Assembly (NCBI RefSeq): GCF_025244845.1
Contig: NZ_CP104264.1
Span: 2,666,001-2,730,000, forward strand
Reading direction: 5' to 3'
Origin: Arthrobacter sp. zg-Y1171
GTDB lineage: Bacteria > Actinomycetota > Actinomycetes > Actinomycetales > Micrococcaceae
DNA: 64,000 nt
The notes under the pieces were generated by a model, which saw nothing but the letters and a program-made list of their open reading frames with translations, was not told where the DNA came from and did no database searches. Within the stretch, counting starts at the first letter, position 1. Every line of letters starts with the position of its first letter. A program made the translations under genes and the position numbers. Positions 23,622 to 34,261 of the stretch are shown one piece after another.

Positions 23622-23729
23622 TTACTTCTGACCCTTGTACAGGCGGGAGATAACCAGTGCAGCGAATCCGGCCATCGCGAGGCCGGTGATGCCCAGCAGG
23701 GCAATAAAGAAAATTTCGAGAGCAACCAT
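23622..23729 (-). CDS. 35-aa single-helix membrane peptide
   Basis: Small open frame beginning MVALEIFFIALLG and ending with a basic tail (RLYKGQK). The central 24 residues form one convincing membrane helix with a short acidic N-side and positive C-side. AGGA is 7 nt before the ATG, the right distance. It lies 74 nt upstream of the nitrobindin-like gene on the same strand. No family is recognised. The hydrophobic pattern, positive-inside end and ribosome site together argue that it is real. Confidence 0.6.
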   Translation of the reverse strand: MVALEIFFIALLGITGLAMAGFAALVISRLYKGQK

Positions 23730-23859
23730 GGCTACATCCTAACGCGCGGGAGGAACAGTTTCCTTCCCGCCATTCGATCATGACAGGGACCTGCGGGCCA
23801 AACCCCGTTGAGGGGTCGAACGCCGCCGCCCCGCGCAACCGGTCAGGGAATGCAGCTGG

Positions 23860-24603
23860 TCAGAAGCCCAGGAGCCGTCCGAGGAAGTAGACGACGGATC
23901 CGAGTGTAACCACCGGGGCCAGGCCGAGCGCCAGTCGTCCTGCAGCGTTGGAAGCATCGTTGCGGGAAAGTGCCAGCCGGCGGAACGCCATCACGACGGC
24001 GGCGATCACCACGCCGCTGAACGCTGCTGCCGGCCAGGAAACGCCGGCCACAGCCAGGGCCACCAGGGCTGCGGTCAGTCCGCCGGCGAGCAGGCCCAGC
24101 GGGGCGGCCATCCGGTCCGGGAGCGGAATAAGCGTCACGGCAAGGGCCGCCAGTGCGGCGCTGCCGGCCATGCTCAGGAGCGCGGAATTCCCGTCGGTGC
24201 CGGCCAGACGGTCAGCGGCCACCCAGCCGGAGCCCATTGCGGTAACCAGCACGCCTGAGATGATGCCGACGATGGATTCGAGCCGGTGCGCCTGCCCGGT
24301 GCCGCGGAGCAGCTGGATCAGGAAGACCGCTCCGACGCCTACGGCGACGGCGGCCGGCAACCAGGTCAGCATGGCCGCGGCGGGCGCGAAGTACGCTGCC
24401 GCCACTGCTCCGGCGCCGACCAGGCCCAGGGTTGCGCCCTGTGTCTTGCGGGCAGGCACCCCTATCAGGTGCGGCCAGCAGACACCTGTGAGGACGGCGG
24501 CCAGACCGCTGATCACGGCCACCGCGGGCACGGACAGGTAGGAAGCGCTCACGATACCGATAATGGCAAGCGCCGCCGGCACCGCTAAGCTCCAAAGTTT
24601 CAC
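23860..24603 (-). CDS. Polytopic membrane protein of unknown function
   Basis: 247 aa, almost wholly hydrophobic with about eight predicted membrane helices and a short loop containing [14 protein letters not shown]. Relatives are often named permeases but no transport motif is visible. GTG start (24601-24603) with AGGA 8 nt upstream. It is divergent from the GlnR-like regulator with 142 bp between, so regulation by it is possible. Function is not assigned. Confidence 0.75.
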   Translation of the reverse strand: MKLWSLAVPAALAIIGIVSASYLSVPAVAVISGLAAVLTGVCWPHLIGVPARKTQGATLGLVGAGAVAAAYFAPAAAMLTWLPAAVAVGVGAVFLIQLLRGTGQAHRLESIVGIISGVLVTAMGSGWVAADRLAGTDGNSALLSMAGSAALAALAVTLIPLPDRMAAPLGLLAGGLTAALVALAVAGVSWPAAAFSGVVIAAVVMAFRRLALSRNDASNAAGRLALGLAPVVTLGSVVYFLGRLLGF

Positions 24604-24642
24604 CCTAGTTATCCTGCCTTATTACGGCGTCCAGAAGAAAAA

Positions 24643-24672
24643 CGACAGGCCCGTTAGCTCGATGGGTATACT
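24643..24672 (+). promoter_or_regulatory. Candidate promoter of the glnR-like gene
   Basis: TATACT (24667-24672) is a near-perfect -10 element. CGACAG (24643-24648) lies 18 bp upstream as a poor -35. This gives a leader of about 65 nt before the ATG at 24746. Confidence 0.4.
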
Positions 24673-24745
24673 TTCGATCACTTCAAGCCAAGCGGATCGG
24701 CGAAGGAAACTGCCCGATGGTGTGCGCCCAACATTCGGAGGACCT

Positions 24746-25450
24746 ATGTCGCACATTTTGCTTCTTACCAACAGCTCGGGTTCCTCGGTTAACGTCCTGC
24801 CTGCGCTGGAACTCCTGAACCACAAGGTCCACGTGGTGCCGGCGGAACCTACGGCCCTTCTGGACACCGATCCCAGTGACGTCATCCTGGTGGATGCCCG
24901 CAGGGATCTTGTTGGCGCGCGGTCCCTGACCCAGCTGCTGAAAGCCACGGGCCTGGGCACCCCGCTCATCCTGATCCTCACGGAGGGCGGGATGGCTGCC
25001 GTAGCCCCCAACTGGCTGGCTGACGACGTCATCCTCGATTCCGCGGGCCCGGCAGAGCTGGAAGCGCGGCTGCGCCTGGCAGCGGCCCGGGGCGCCGGAA
25101 CAGCCGAGGCTCCCTCCACCGAGATCCGCGCCTCCGGCGTCGTCATTGACGAGGCAAGCTACACCGCCCGCGTGAACGGCACGGCCCTGAACCTGACCTA
25201 TAAGGAGTTCGAACTCCTTAAGTACCTGGCGCAGCATCCCGGCCGCGTGTTCACCCGCGACCAACTGCTCCACGAGGTGTGGGGCTACGACTACTACGGC
25301 GGCACCCGGACCGTCGACGTCCATGTACGGCGGCTGCGGGCCAAGCTGGGACCGGACCATGAGACGCTGATCGGCACTGTGCGCAACGTCGGTTACCGGT
25401 TCACCCGCTCGCGGGCCGAAACCACGGCAGCCGCCAGCCAGGACGCCTGA
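24746..25450 (+). CDS. glnR: GlnR-type OmpR-family transcription factor
   Basis: 234-aa orphan response regulator. The N-terminal receiver-like domain matches GlnR by recall (ILLLTNS...[29 protein letters not shown]). The winged helix is nearly canonical ([43 protein letters not shown]). GlnR controls nitrogen assimilation genes such as amt and glnA in actinobacteria and has no partner kinase; none is adjacent here. CGGAGGACCT just before the ATG fixes the start. An ammonium transporter occurs 24 kb away. It could instead be a close paralogue. Confidence 0.8.
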   Translation: MSHILLLTNSSGSSVNVLPALELLNHKVHVVPAEPTALLDTDPSDVILVDARRDLVGARSLTQLLKATGLGTPLILILTEGGMAAVAPNWLADDVILDSAGPAELEARLRLAAARGAGTAEAPSTEIRASGVVIDEASYTARVNGTALNLTYKEFELLKYLAQHPGRVFTRDQLLHEVWGYDYYGGTRTVDVHVRRLRAKLGPDHETLIGTVRNVGYRFTRSRAETTAAASQDA

Positions 25451-25460
25451 GCCCTGCTCC

Positions 25461-25495
25461 CGCGGCTGGTGCCCTGCGCAGGGGCACCAGCCGCG
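25461..25495 (+). terminator. Terminator-like hairpin after glnR
   Basis: 14-bp stem (25461-25474 with 25482-25495) with a 7-nt loop, starting 11 nt after the stop. Only a weak T stretch follows. Confidence 0.6.
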
Positions 25496-25508
25496 CTAGG
25501 CTTTCGTC

Positions 25509-26498
25509 ATGAGTGAAGAACCGCAGACAGCCTGGCCCGTAGTCGAGACCCGCGGCACGCCCGAGCCCGCCGCCCTCGCCGACATCCTGCAACTGGCGTC
25601 CGCCGCGCAGGACTCGGACGGCAACCCGCCGCTGTCCGAGCAGACGCTCGTGGACCTGCGCTCCCCCGACGCCGATCCGGACACCCTCTCCGTCTTCACC
25701 ACCTATGCCAGTGACTCCGGTTCCGACACCGGCAGCGGACAATGGCTGGCCGGCGTCGCCGTCCTGGTATCCGAAACTCCGAAGGATCCGGGGGTGCTGG
25801 AACTGGTGGTACACCCGAACTACCGTAACCAGGGCGTCGGCACGGCCCTTGCCGCCGCGGTCCAGGATGCGGTGCGGAACAGCCCGTCCACCGGCGACGG
25901 CGACCCCCGGCCCGCTGCCTGGTCGCACGGAAACCACGAGGCGGCCGTGGAGCTGGCCGCCCGATTCGGCTACCGTCCCGTCCGTGACCTGTGGAAGATG
26001 CGACTGAGCCGATCCAACGCCTCGCTGCCCGAAACGCAGTTCCCCGCCGGGGTATCGGTGCGCCCCTTCGAACCCGGCCATGATGAGCGGGCCTGGCTGG
26101 ACGTCAACGCCGCGGCCTTTGCCCACCACCCGGAGCAGGGCTCCATGAGCCTTGCCGATCTGCAGGCCCGCATGGACGAGGACTGGTTTGACCCGGCCGG
26201 ATTCCTCCTGGCCGTGGACGAGGAAGGCACGATCCTCGGATTCCACTGGACCAAGGTCCACCCCGGCACCGGAGGCCACCCGCCCATCGGCGAGGTGTAT
26301 GTGGTCGGCGTAAACCCCGAGGCACAGGGCCGGGGGCTCGGCAAAGCCCTGACGGTAGCCGGAATCCAGCACCTGCACGCTGCGGGACTGGACGCCGTAA
26401 TGCTGTACGTCGACGCCGACAACACCGCCGCCGTCGCCCTGTACCGCCGGCTCGGCTTCGTCCGCTGGGACCAGGACGTAATGTACGCACCCGCATAG
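25509..26498 (+). CDS. mshD: Mycothiol synthase
   Basis: 329-aa double-GNAT enzyme that acetylates Cys-GlcN-Ins to make mycothiol, the actinobacterial counterpart of glutathione. The N-terminal half has a GNAT loop ([15 protein letters not shown]). The C-terminal catalytic half has [21 protein letters not shown] and [16 protein letters not shown], which I recognise from MshD. It ends with the A-LYRRLGF motif. The ATG is 13 nt after the preceding hairpin. The presence of this gene supports an actinobacterial source. Confidence 0.92.
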   Translation: MSEEPQTAWPVVETRGTPEPAALADILQLASAAQDSDGNPPLSEQTLVDLRSPDADPDTLSVFTTYASDSGSDTGSGQWLAGVAVLVSETPKDPGVLELVVHPNYRNQGVGTALAAAVQDAVRNSPSTGDGDPRPAAWSHGNHEAAVELAARFGYRPVRDLWKMRLSRSNASLPETQFPAGVSVRPFEPGHDERAWLDVNAAAFAHHPEQGSMSLADLQARMDEDWFDPAGFLLAVDEEGTILGFHWTKVHPGTGGHPPIGEVYVVGVNPEAQGRGLGKALTVAGIQHLHAAGLDAVMLYVDADNTAAVALYRRLGFVRWDQDVMYAPA

Positions 26499-26587
26499 GG
26501 TGCGCAGCTTGTAATGTTGTTTGCAGGGCCAGGCGGTCCGCCCGTAACGCCTGCCCTGATCCGCCGCCAGCACCTCAGGGAGACACT

Positions 26588-28813
26588 ATGAGTTTCGATA
26601 CCGACGCAGAGCCCCGCTCGACCTTCGGGTCCGCAGAGGCGATGTCGGCACCGCGGGCCACCCAGGACCGCATCGACATCCCGGACTTCGGTCCTGCCCT
26701 TGTTCCCAGCGGAGATATCACGCCGGAACGGTTCCTGGACCGGGAGATCAGCTGGCTGCACTTTAACGCCAGGGTCCTGGAACTCGCTGAAGACCCTGAG
26801 TTGTACCTGCTGGAACGGGTGAACTTCCTGTCCATCTTCGCCTCGAACCTGGACGAGTTCTTCATGGTCCGGGTAGCCGGCCTTAAGCGCCGCATCGCCA
26901 CCGGACTGGCGGTTCCCTCCGCTGCAGGCCAGAGCCCGATTGAACAGCTCGAGGAAATCGTGGCGGCGGGCTACCGGCTGCAGCAGCGCCATGCGGACGT
27001 CTTCGCCAGCCAGATCCGGCCGGCGCTGGCGGAAGAGCAGATCTACCTGGTCAGCTGGGACGAACTGGACGACGCCGCCAAGGCGAGCCTGCACAAGCAG
27101 TTCGCTTCGAAGGTCTTCCCCATCCTGACTCCCCTTGCCGTGGACCCGGCCCACCCCTTCCCGTACATTTCCGGCCTCTCCCTGAACCTGGCCGTGGTGG
27201 TCCGCAACCCGGTCAGCGGCAAGGAATTCTTTGCACGCGTGAAGGTTCCGGACCAGCTCCCCCGCCTCATCTCCGTGGACGGGCCCCGCGCGGGCAACGT
27301 GGCCGGACGCACGGCCCGGTTCATCGCGCTTGAAGACATCATTGCCCAGCATCTGGACCAGCTCTTCCCGGGCATGGACGTTATTGAGCACTACACGTTC
27401 CGCGTGACCCGCAACGAAGACCTCGAGGTGGAAGAGGACGACGCCGAGAACCTCCTGCAGGCCCTGGAAAAGGAACTGCTGCGGCGCCGCTTCGGGCCGC
27501 CCGTGCGCCTGGAAGTTACCCCGGAGATGAACCCGAATATCCGGGAACTGCTCGAACGCGAGCTGGGCGTGGAAGCGGACGAGGTCTATGTCCTGCCCGC
27601 GCCGCTGGACCTCCGCGGCCTTTCCCCGATCAGTCGGATCGACCGGCCGGACCTGCACTATCCGAAGCAGGTGCCGCACACCAACCGCCACCTGAAGGAG
27701 TCCGAGACTTCGAAGCCGGCGAACGTGTTCGCGGCCATGCGACGTCGGGACATCCTCCTGCACCATCCGTACGATTCCTTCTCGACCTCCGTCCAGGCAT
27801 TCCTGGAGCAGGCGGCCGCCGATCCGCGGGTGCAGGCCATCAAGCAGACGCTGTACCGCACCTCCGGCGATTCGCCCATCGTTGACGCCCTGATCGACGC
27901 CGCCGAGGCCGGCAAGCAGGTCCTGGCACTGGTGGAAATCAAGGCCCGGTTCGACGAACAGGCCAACATTTCCTGGGCACGCAAGCTGGAGCAGGCCGGT
28001 GTGCACGTGGTCTACGGCATCGTGGGCCTGAAGACGCACTGCAAGCTGTCCCTGGTGGTCCGGCAGGAAGTGGACGGGCTGCGCCGCTACTGCCATATCG
28101 GCACGGGCAACTACCATCCGCGCACCGCCCGCTACTACGAGGACCTGGGCCTGCTGACCGCCAATGAGCAGGTGGGCGAAGACCTGACGAAGCTGTTCAA
28201 CCAGCTCTCCGGCTACGCGCCGAAGTCCACGTTCAAGCGGCTGCTCGTGGCTCCGCGCTCGGTCCGGTCCGGACTGATTGACCGGATTGAGCGCGAGATC
28301 GCGAACAAGAAGGCCGGCCTCAGCGCACGCGTGATTATCAAGGTCAACTCCATGGTGGACGAGGCGATCATCGACTCCCTCTACCGTGCTTCCCAGGCCG
28401 GCGTCCGGGTGGACGTCATTGTCCGCGGAATCTGCTCGGTCCGTCCGGGTGTACCCGGCCTGAGCGAGAACATCACCGTCCGCTCGGTGCTGGGCCGCTT
28501 CCTGGAGCACTCCCGGGTGTTCGCCTTTGCCAACGGCGGTGACCCGGTGGTCTTCATCGGATCGGCGGACATGATGCACCGCAACCTGGACCGCCGCGTG
28601 GAGGCCCTGGTCCAGCTGGTGGCCCGCGACGACGTCGCCGACCTGATCGGCCTGATGGACCGGTACATGGATCCCGGCACGGCAAGTTGGCATCTGGATC
28701 CGGAGGGCGCCTGGATCCGCCACCACAAGGACGAGGAAGGCAACCCGCTGCAGGACGTGCAGTCCTGGCTGCTGGCGTCCCGTTCCCGCCAGCGCTCCGT
28801 GGCTCGTCGCTGA
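26588..28813 (+). CDS. ppk: Polyphosphate kinase (PPK1)
   Basis: 741-aa enzyme that reversibly makes polyphosphate from ATP. The four-domain layout is intact: N-domain ([17 protein letters not shown]), head domain and two phospholipase-D-like catalytic domains. The autophosphorylated histidine lies in [12 protein letters not shown], the [13 protein letters not shown] motif follows, and the second catalytic histidine is in [12 protein letters not shown]. The N-terminus carries about 45 extra residues. AGGGAG precedes the ATG. Its TGA overlaps the next ATG (TGATG), so it is translationally coupled to the Nudix gene. Confidence 0.95.
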   Translation: MSFDTDAEPRSTFGSAEAMSAPRATQDRIDIPDFGPALVPSGDITPERFLDREISWLHFNARVLELAEDPELYLLERVNFLSIFASNLDEFFMVRVAGLKRRIATGLAVPSAAGQSPIEQLEEIVAAGYRLQQRHADVFASQIRPALAEEQIYLVSWDELDDAAKASLHKQFASKVFPILTPLAVDPAHPFPYISGLSLNLAVVVRNPVSGKEFFARVKVPDQLPRLISVDGPRAGNVAGRTARFIALEDIIAQHLDQLFPGMDVIEHYTFRVTRNEDLEVEEDDAENLLQALEKELLRRRFGPPVRLEVTPEMNPNIRELLERELGVEADEVYVLPAPLDLRGLSPISRIDRPDLHYPKQVPHTNRHLKESETSKPANVFAAMRRRDILLHHPYDSFSTSVQAFLEQAAADPRVQAIKQTLYRTSGDSPIVDALIDAAEAGKQVLALVEIKARFDEQANISWARKLEQAGVHVVYGIVGLKTHCKLSLVVRQEVDGLRRYCHIGTGNYHPRTARYYEDLGLLTANEQVGEDLTKLFNQLSGYAPKSTFKRLLVAPRSVRSGLIDRIEREIANKKAGLSARVIIKVNSMVDEAIIDSLYRASQAGVRVDVIVRGICSVRPGVPGLSENITVRSVLGRFLEHSRVFAFANGGDPVVFIGSADMMHRNLDRRVEALVQLVARDDVADLIGLMDRYMDPGTASWHLDPEGAWIRHHKDEEGNPLQDVQSWLLASRSRQRSVARR

Positions 28814-29781
28814 TGGAAGCAATTCAGTCCCCCGCCGCCGCTCCGGTCCAGGAAGACACCCCTGTCAAGGTAGTGGCTGCGGGTGCCCTGTGCTGGCGCG
28901 AACGGGAGGGCAAGCTGCAGGTCCTCATGATCCACCGTCCCCGGTATGACGACTGGTCCTGGCCCAAGGGCAAGCTCGATGAAGGCGAAACCACTCCGGA
29001 ATGCGCCGTGCGGGAGGTCCGTGAGGAAGTGGGCCTGAGGATCAGCCTCGGCATTCCGCTGCCCTCCACGCTCTACCCGGTGGCTTCGGGCATGAAGATG
29101 GTGCACTACTGGGCTTCCCACGTGGACTCGGACAAGGCACGCCCGGACGGCAAGGAAGTGGACGGCACACGCTGGTGCACCCCGGAGGAAGCCGCCGAGG
29201 CACTCACCAACCCCACGGACAGACTGCCGTTGAAGGAACTGGCGGCGGCCTGGAACGAGCAGCGCCTGAGGACCTGGCCGCTGATCATTGTCCGGCATGC
29301 CAAGGCCAAGCCCCGGTCCGCGTGGACCCGGGCAGAAGGCGAACGTCCGCTGGTAGCTACGGGCCTGCGGCAGGCCATGGCGGTCTCCCGGCTGCTGGTG
29401 GCCTGGCGGCCCAAACGCGTGGTTTCCAGTCCCTGGGTGCGCTGCGTGCAGACCGTCCGCCCGTATGTGAAGGCGGAAGGCACCAAGTTCAAGACGGTTG
29501 ACGCGCTTACCGAGCACAGTGCCAAGCGCAAGCCGGGCAAGGCCCGGAACGCCATTGAAGGCCTCTTCGACAAGGCCAAACCCGTGGCGGTGTGCACCCA
29601 CCGGCCGGTGCTGCCCCTGGTCTTCGACGTGCTGGCGGGGCACATGCCCGTGGACATGGCCGACGGGCTGCCTGCCAAGGACCCGTACCTGGCACCCGGC
29701 GAGTCCGTGATCTGCCAGGTGAGCAGTGCGGATGAGGGACGGATTGTGTCCCTGGAAAAATACCGGGCCTTCGACGACTAG
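28813..29781 (+). CDS. Nudix hydrolase fused to histidine phosphatase (MutT1-like)
   Basis: 322 aa in two domains. Residues about 17-145 are a Nudix hydrolase with a complete Nudix box (GKLDEGETTPECAVREVREEVG). Residues about 155-320 are a phosphoglycerate-mutase-type phosphatase with an RHAKA motif in place of RHG and a late THRPVL histidine. This is the architecture of mycobacterial MutT1, which removes 8-oxo-dGTP/GTP; diadenosine polyphosphates are a possible substrate. The start ATG overlaps the ppk stop by one base, linking nucleotide clean-up with polyphosphate metabolism. Confidence 0.9.
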   Translation: MEAIQSPAAAPVQEDTPVKVVAAGALCWREREGKLQVLMIHRPRYDDWSWPKGKLDEGETTPECAVREVREEVGLRISLGIPLPSTLYPVASGMKMVHYWASHVDSDKARPDGKEVDGTRWCTPEEAAEALTNPTDRLPLKELAAAWNEQRLRTWPLIIVRHAKAKPRSAWTRAEGERPLVATGLRQAMAVSRLLVAWRPKRVVSSPWVRCVQTVRPYVKAEGTKFKTVDALTEHSAKRKPGKARNAIEGLFDKAKPVAVCTHRPVLPLVFDVLAGHMPVDMADGLPAKDPYLAPGESVICQVSSADEGRIVSLEKYRAFDD

Positions 29782-29858
29782 CACCGGCTGACCAGGGGCC
29801 GTTGTGGCACGCCTCGCATTCCCCCTGCCCGCGTGCCGACCTGAACTAGACTGGCCGG

Positions 29859-30662
29859 GTGAGCATTCCTACCCCGTATGAAGACCTGCTGCGCGACGTC
29901 ATGGCCAACGGAACGCAGAAATCGGACCGCACCGGTACCGGCACGCGCAGCGTGTTCGGCCGCCAGATGCGCTTCGACCTGAGCGAGTCCTTTCCGCTGA
30001 TCACCACCAAGCGGGTGCACTTCAAATCCGTGGCCCTTGAGCTGCTCTGGTTCCTGCGCGGCGACTCCAATGTGCGCTGGCTGCAGGAACAAGGTGTCAG
30101 CATCTGGGATGAGTGGGCGGACGAGGACGGCGAGCTCGGCCCGGTCTACGGCGTCCAGTGGCGCTCCTGGCCCACACCCGACGGCGGGCATATCGACCAG
30201 ATTGCGAAACTGGTCGAAGGCATCCGGAAGAACCCGGATTCCCGCCGCCACATCGTCACGGCCTGGAACCCGGCCGAAGTGGAGAACATGGCCCTGCCGC
30301 CCTGCCACGCCCTGTTCCAGTTCTACGTGGCGGACGGGAAGCTGTCCTGCCAGCTGTACCAGCGCTCCGCGGACACCTTCCTCGGGGTCCCGTTCAACAT
30401 CGCCTCCTACGCGCTCCTCACGTTGATGGTGGCCCAGCAGACCGGGCTGGAGCCCGGCGAATTTGTCTGGAGCGGCGGCGACGTCCACATTTACGACAAC
30501 CATGTGGACCAGGTCCGTGAACAGCTCAGCCGGGAGCCCTTCCCGTACCCGAAGCTGCGGATCCGCCGTACTCCCGAGAGCATCTTCGACTACACCCTTG
30601 AGGACTTCGAGGTCCTCGATTACCGGCACCACCCCGGTATCAAAGCTCCGATCGCCGTTTGA
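29859..30662 (+). CDS. thyA: Thymidylate synthase ThyA
   Basis: 267-aa folate-dependent enzyme converting dUMP to dTMP. Signature segments: [16 protein letters not shown], the catalytic cysteine in [24 protein letters not shown] and [10 protein letters not shown]. The start is a GTG at 29859. It is 10 nt upstream of dihydrofolate reductase, the usual pairing that regenerates tetrahydrofolate from the dihydrofolate released by this reaction. Confidence 0.97.
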   Translation: MSIPTPYEDLLRDVMANGTQKSDRTGTGTRSVFGRQMRFDLSESFPLITTKRVHFKSVALELLWFLRGDSNVRWLQEQGVSIWDEWADEDGELGPVYGVQWRSWPTPDGGHIDQIAKLVEGIRKNPDSRRHIVTAWNPAEVENMALPPCHALFQFYVADGKLSCQLYQRSADTFLGVPFNIASYALLTLMVAQQTGLEPGEFVWSGGDVHIYDNHVDQVREQLSREPFPYPKLRIRRTPESIFDYTLEDFEVLDYRHHPGIKAPIAV

Positions 30663-30672
30663 GAGGACAACC

Positions 30673-31383
30673 ATGACCGAGTCCCTTCCCGTAACAACTA
30701 CTGCCGCCCCGGCCGGCCCCACCCGCTACTTCCCGGTAGGCGGCGGCTCCGGTGAGGGCGCGGACCTGGGCCAGGTCCTCCAGGAGCGCGGCACGGTACC
30801 CGAGGGTGAACCCGTCATTGGCATGGTGTGGGCCCAGACCGTTGACGGCGTCATCGGACGCGACGGCGGCATGCCGTGGCACCTGCCCGAGGACATGGCG
30901 CACTTCAAGGCGACGACGGCGGGACACCCGGTCATCATGGGCCGCCGCACCTGGGAGTCCTTCCCTGCTGCCTACCGTCCGCTGCCCGGGCGGACAAACA
31001 TCATCGTGTCCTCCAGTGCCGCACTGCGGGACGAAGCCGCGGAGGCCGGCGCCGTCGTCGTCGGCTCCCTCGAGGATGCCCTGACCCTGGCCCGAACCAG
31101 TTCCGGGAGCACGGAAATCTGGATCATCGGAGGTGCACAGCTGTATGAAGCAGCCGTTTCCGTGGCCAATACCGCGGTGGTGACGGTCATCGACGTGGAA
31201 ACCGAAGGCGACACGTTCGCCCCGGCACTGGGCCAGGACTGGACCTTCAGCGGTGTCAGTCCTGCCGCCGACTGGTACACGTCTTCCAACGGCACCCGCT
31301 ACCGGATTGCCCTCTGGACACGGGACCGCGGGGAAGACGACCGTGACGGACACAACCAAGACGCGGCGGACCCGCTGGCCTAG
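30673..31383 (+). CDS. folA: Dihydrofolate reductase
   Basis: 236 aa. The core begins at about residue 48 ([30 protein letters not shown], with the catalytic acidic residue in HLPED). It continues with [23 protein letters not shown] and IIGGAQLYE. The first 47 residues are an unusual Gly/Pro/Thr-rich extension; a later start is conceivable, but GAGAGGACAA precedes this ATG well. It completes the thyA-folA pair and is followed 10 nt later by asd. Confidence 0.93.
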   Translation: MTESLPVTTTAAPAGPTRYFPVGGGSGEGADLGQVLQERGTVPEGEPVIGMVWAQTVDGVIGRDGGMPWHLPEDMAHFKATTAGHPVIMGRRTWESFPAAYRPLPGRTNIIVSSSAALRDEAAEAGAVVVGSLEDALTLARTSSGSTEIWIIGGAQLYEAAVSVANTAVVTVIDVETEGDTFAPALGQDWTFSGVSPAADWYTSSNGTRYRIALWTRDRGEDDRDGHNQDAADPLA

Positions 31384-31393
31384 AGTGGAAACC

Positions 31394-32536
31394 ATGACTT
31401 CTTCCTCCATTCCCGCTTTTCCCAGTGCAGGTTTCGTCGGCTGGCGCGGCATGGTCGGTTCCGTCCTGATGCAGCGCATGCAGGACGAGGGCGACTTCGA
31501 GCTGGTCAACCCGGTGTTCTTCTCGACCTCCAACGCCGGCGGCAACGCGCCGTCCTTCGCGGCCGGAGCTGAACCGCTGCAGGATGCGTACGACGTCGAC
31601 GCGCTGGCCAAGCTGCCGATCATCGTCACCGCCCAGGGCGGCGACTATACGGCGGAGATCTTCCCGAAGCTGCGCGCCGCCGGCTGGGACGGCATCTGGA
31701 TTGACGCCGCTTCCACGCTGCGCATGGACGACGACGCGATCATCGTGCTGGATCCGGTCAACCGTGACGTGATTGACGCGGGCCTGGCCCGCGGCGTGAA
31801 GAACTTCGTGGGTGGAAACTGCACCGTGTCCTGCATGCTGATGGGCCTCGGCGGACTGTTCCGCAACGGCCTGGTCGAGTGGGGCACGTCCATGACCTAC
31901 CAGGCAGCCTCCGGCGGCGGCGCCCGGCACATGCGTGAACTGCTGAACCAGTTCGGTGCGCTGAACGCTGCGGTGGCGCCCAACCTCGCCGATCCGGCGT
32001 CGGCCATCCTGGAGATTGACCGCGCCGTCCTGGCCCAGCAGAAAAACCCGTCCATGGACTCCTCCCAGTTCGGCGTGCCGCTGGCCGGTTCGGTGATCCC
32101 CTGGATCGATGCGGACCTCGGTAACGGCATGTCCAAGGAAGAGTGGAAGGGCGGTGCGGAAACCAACAAGATCCTGGGCCGCGGGACCGACGGACGGATA
32201 CCGTTTGACGGGCTGTGCGTTCGGATCGGCGCCATGCGTTCCCATTCCCAGGCCCTGACCCTGAAGCTGACCGAGGACCTTTCCGTGGCCGAGATCGAGA
32301 AGATCATCGACGCGGACAATGAATGGTCCAAGGTGGTGCCCAATACCAAGGAAGCCACCATGGCCGAGCTGACTCCGGTGGCGGTCACCGGCACGCTGGA
32401 CATCCCGGTGGGCCGCATCCGCAAGCTGGAAATGGGTCCGGAGTACATCAGTGCCTTCACCATCGGCGACCAGCTGCTCTGGGGCGCCGCCGAACCGCTG
32501 CGCCGGATGCTGCGCATCGCCACCGGCAACCTCTGA
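31394..32536 (+). CDS. asd: Aspartate-semialdehyde dehydrogenase, proteobacterial type
   Basis: 380-aa enzyme making aspartate semialdehyde for lysine/diaminopimelate, threonine and methionine. Sequence is strikingly close to the E. coli-type Asd: [26 protein letters not shown] with catalytic Cys143, [15 protein letters not shown] and [16 protein letters not shown]. Actinobacteria such as Mycobacterium have a different, shorter Asd type. It lies 10 nt after folA and may be in the thyA-folA operon. No base-composition break is obvious. Confidence 0.95.
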   Translation: MTSSSIPAFPSAGFVGWRGMVGSVLMQRMQDEGDFELVNPVFFSTSNAGGNAPSFAAGAEPLQDAYDVDALAKLPIIVTAQGGDYTAEIFPKLRAAGWDGIWIDAASTLRMDDDAIIVLDPVNRDVIDAGLARGVKNFVGGNCTVSCMLMGLGGLFRNGLVEWGTSMTYQAASGGGARHMRELLNQFGALNAAVAPNLADPASAILEIDRAVLAQQKNPSMDSSQFGVPLAGSVIPWIDADLGNGMSKEEWKGGAETNKILGRGTDGRIPFDGLCVRIGAMRSHSQALTLKLTEDLSVAEIEKIIDADNEWSKVVPNTKEATMAELTPVAVTGTLDIPVGRIRKLEMGPEYISAFTIGDQLLWGAAEPLRRMLRIATGNL

Positions 32537-32552
32537 TTTCCGGTTCCCGTTC

Positions 32553-32581
32553 CGGGTCCGCTCCCCCGTGGAGCGGACCCG
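32553..32581 (+). terminator. Hairpin downstream of asd
   Basis: 12-bp GC-rich stem (32553-32564 with 32570-32581), 5-nt loop, 16 nt after the asd stop. The T tract is poor, so its strength is uncertain. Confidence 0.55.
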
Positions 32582-32674
32582 CGCTGCGTTAAGGGGCGTT
32601 GGCTCCCAAGACCGGTTTGCGGCTTGAAACCGGAGTGCCTGAAAAATGTCAGTGCCGGGTGGCATGTTGTCCGC

Positions 32675-33166
32675 ATGGAGAAGCAAAGCGTGGATCTCGT
32701 CCTTAACACTTTCTTCGCCTTCAGCTGTGCCGGCAAGCAGACCCCCACCCGCGCCCGCTATCTCCGCGTGGCGCTCCAGCTGCGCCGGTATCTCGAGGCC
32801 GAGGGCGCACGCATCCTCTGCGTCGAGGACCAGGCGCTGCTGGCGCTTGAGCGGAGCCTTGAGCCGGAAGCGGCCTTCGCCCGGCTGTTCGGCGCCCACG
32901 AGCTCGCCTATGCCCTCAGCGGTTTCCTGGAGCCGGAGTGGCTGCTGCCTGATCTGCAGGACCGGCGCACCCAGGTGGCCCTGACGCCCCGGCTGATCCA
33001 GTGGCTGTGCAACAGCTGCCTGCTGGATCCGGGCCGGGACCGCCCGGCCATCCGGAGTGCGCGGGCAGCGGCTGCCGAGGCACGGAAAGGCCCTGCACGG
33101 AAGGGGCTTGCGGAGGAAGGACCTGGACCGCCGGGACCCGCGCTCGGCGACAATCCCGGCGGCTGA
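32675..33166 (+). CDS. Conserved-looking protein of unknown function
   Basis: 163 aa. Residues 1-115 are helical with a phage-integrase-N-terminal feel (TRARYLRVALQLRRYLEAEG) but there is no catalytic domain. They include EPEWLLPDLQDRRTQVALTPRLIQWL. The last 45 residues are Ala/Lys/Pro-rich and disordered. No clear ribosome site; an earlier ATG at 32624 would add 17 residues. It is convergent with murB. No family is recognised. Confidence 0.6.
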   Translation: MEKQSVDLVLNTFFAFSCAGKQTPTRARYLRVALQLRRYLEAEGARILCVEDQALLALERSLEPEAAFARLFGAHELAYALSGFLEPEWLLPDLQDRRTQVALTPRLIQWLCNSCLLDPGRDRPAIRSARAAAAEARKGPARKGLAEEGPGPPGPALGDNPGG

Positions 33167-33187
33167 GTCCTCCCGTGCCCCAGACCG

Positions 33188-34261
33188 CTACAGCGCGCAG
33201 TTCACCAGCAGGGGCTCGGGGTGGAGCCGGATACCAAAAGCCTTCTCCACGCCGGCAGCAACCGCACGGGCCACCACCAGCAGGTCCTCGGCAGCGGCGT
33301 CGCCGCGGTTGGTGACGGCCAGGGTGTGCTTGGTGGACAGCGAGGCCCGCCCGCCGGTGCCGTCCTCGGGGGCCAGCCCGAAACCCTTGCGGAAACCGGC
33401 GTGGCTGATCAGCCACGCGGCGCTGAGCTTCACCTTGCCGGGTTCCGCCACCGGGTAGCGGGGAGCGTCTGCCGGCAGCGCGGCTGCGGTTTCCTCATCA
33501 ACGATGGGGTTGGTGAAGAAGGAACCGGTGCTGTAGGTGTCCGGGTCCGAGGCGTCCAGGACCATGCCCTTCCCCGCCCGCAGCCGGAGGACTTCGCGGC
33601 GCACGTCCACGGCGTCGGCACGCTCGCCGATCTCCACTCGCAGAGCCCGGGCGAGCTCGGCGTAGCGGACCGGAGCGCTGGTGGACCCCTTGGAGAGGGC
33701 GAACTCCACGGTCAGCACCACGTAGCGGGGAGAGCCGTTTTTCGTGCTGCGCTTGAGCACCGAATCCCGGTAGCCGAATTCGAGATCGGCGTTGGCGAAT
33801 TCCACGACCGTGCGCTCGGTGCGGTCCCAGGCCCGCACCGAAGTGATGGCCTGCGAGACGTCGGCGCCGTAGGCACCCACGTTCTGCACCGGCGTCGCTC
33901 CGGCCAGCCCCGGAATACCGGAAAGCGCCTCCAGGCCGGAGTAGCCCTCCGACAGGGTGTACGCCACCAGCTCGTCCCACGGGTGCCCGGCCTCTGCGCG
34001 CAGGACGGCAGTTCCGTCCCCGGCCTCCCGGATGTCCAGCCCGCGGCTGGCAATGTGGATGACGGCGCCGTCGAAGCCTTCGTCGGAGATCAACAGGTTG
34101 GAACCGCCGCCGATGATGAGCAGCGGCTCCCCGGCCTCATCCGCGGCGCGGACGGCGATGATGAGTTCGTCTTCGGTTTCTGCTTCCAGGTAGCGGCGGG
34201 CCGGTCCGCCTACGCGTGCGGTGGTCAGGGATGCCAGCGGCATCCGGGTCAAAGCAGTCAC
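33188..34261 (-). CDS. murB: UDP-N-acetylenolpyruvoylglucosamine reductase
   Basis: 357-aa FAD enzyme that makes UDP-N-acetylmuramic acid for peptidoglycan. The FAD-binding domain shows LIIGGGSNLLISDEGFDG and GIPGLAGATPVQNVGAYG. The active-site serine segment is STGSFFTNPIV, and the C-terminal KLSAAWLISHAGF is present. The start is a GTG that overlaps the stop of the HadB-like gene (GTGA), so the two are coupled. It is the last gene of a four-gene set. Confidence 0.95.
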   Translation of the reverse strand: MTALTRMPLASLTTARVGGPARRYLEAETEDELIIAVRAADEAGEPLLIIGGGSNLLISDEGFDGAVIHIASRGLDIREAGDGTAVLRAEAGHPWDELVAYTLSEGYSGLEALSGIPGLAGATPVQNVGAYGADVSQAITSVRAWDRTERTVVEFANADLEFGYRDSVLKRSTKNGSPRYVVLTVEFALSKGSTSAPVRYAELARALRVEIGERADAVDVRREVLRLRAGKGMVLDASDPDTYSTGSFFTNPIVDEETAAALPADAPRYPVAEPGKVKLSAAWLISHAGFRKGFGLAPEDGTGGRASLSTKHTLAVTNRGDAAAEDLLVVARAVAAGVEKAFGIRLHPEPLLVNCAL

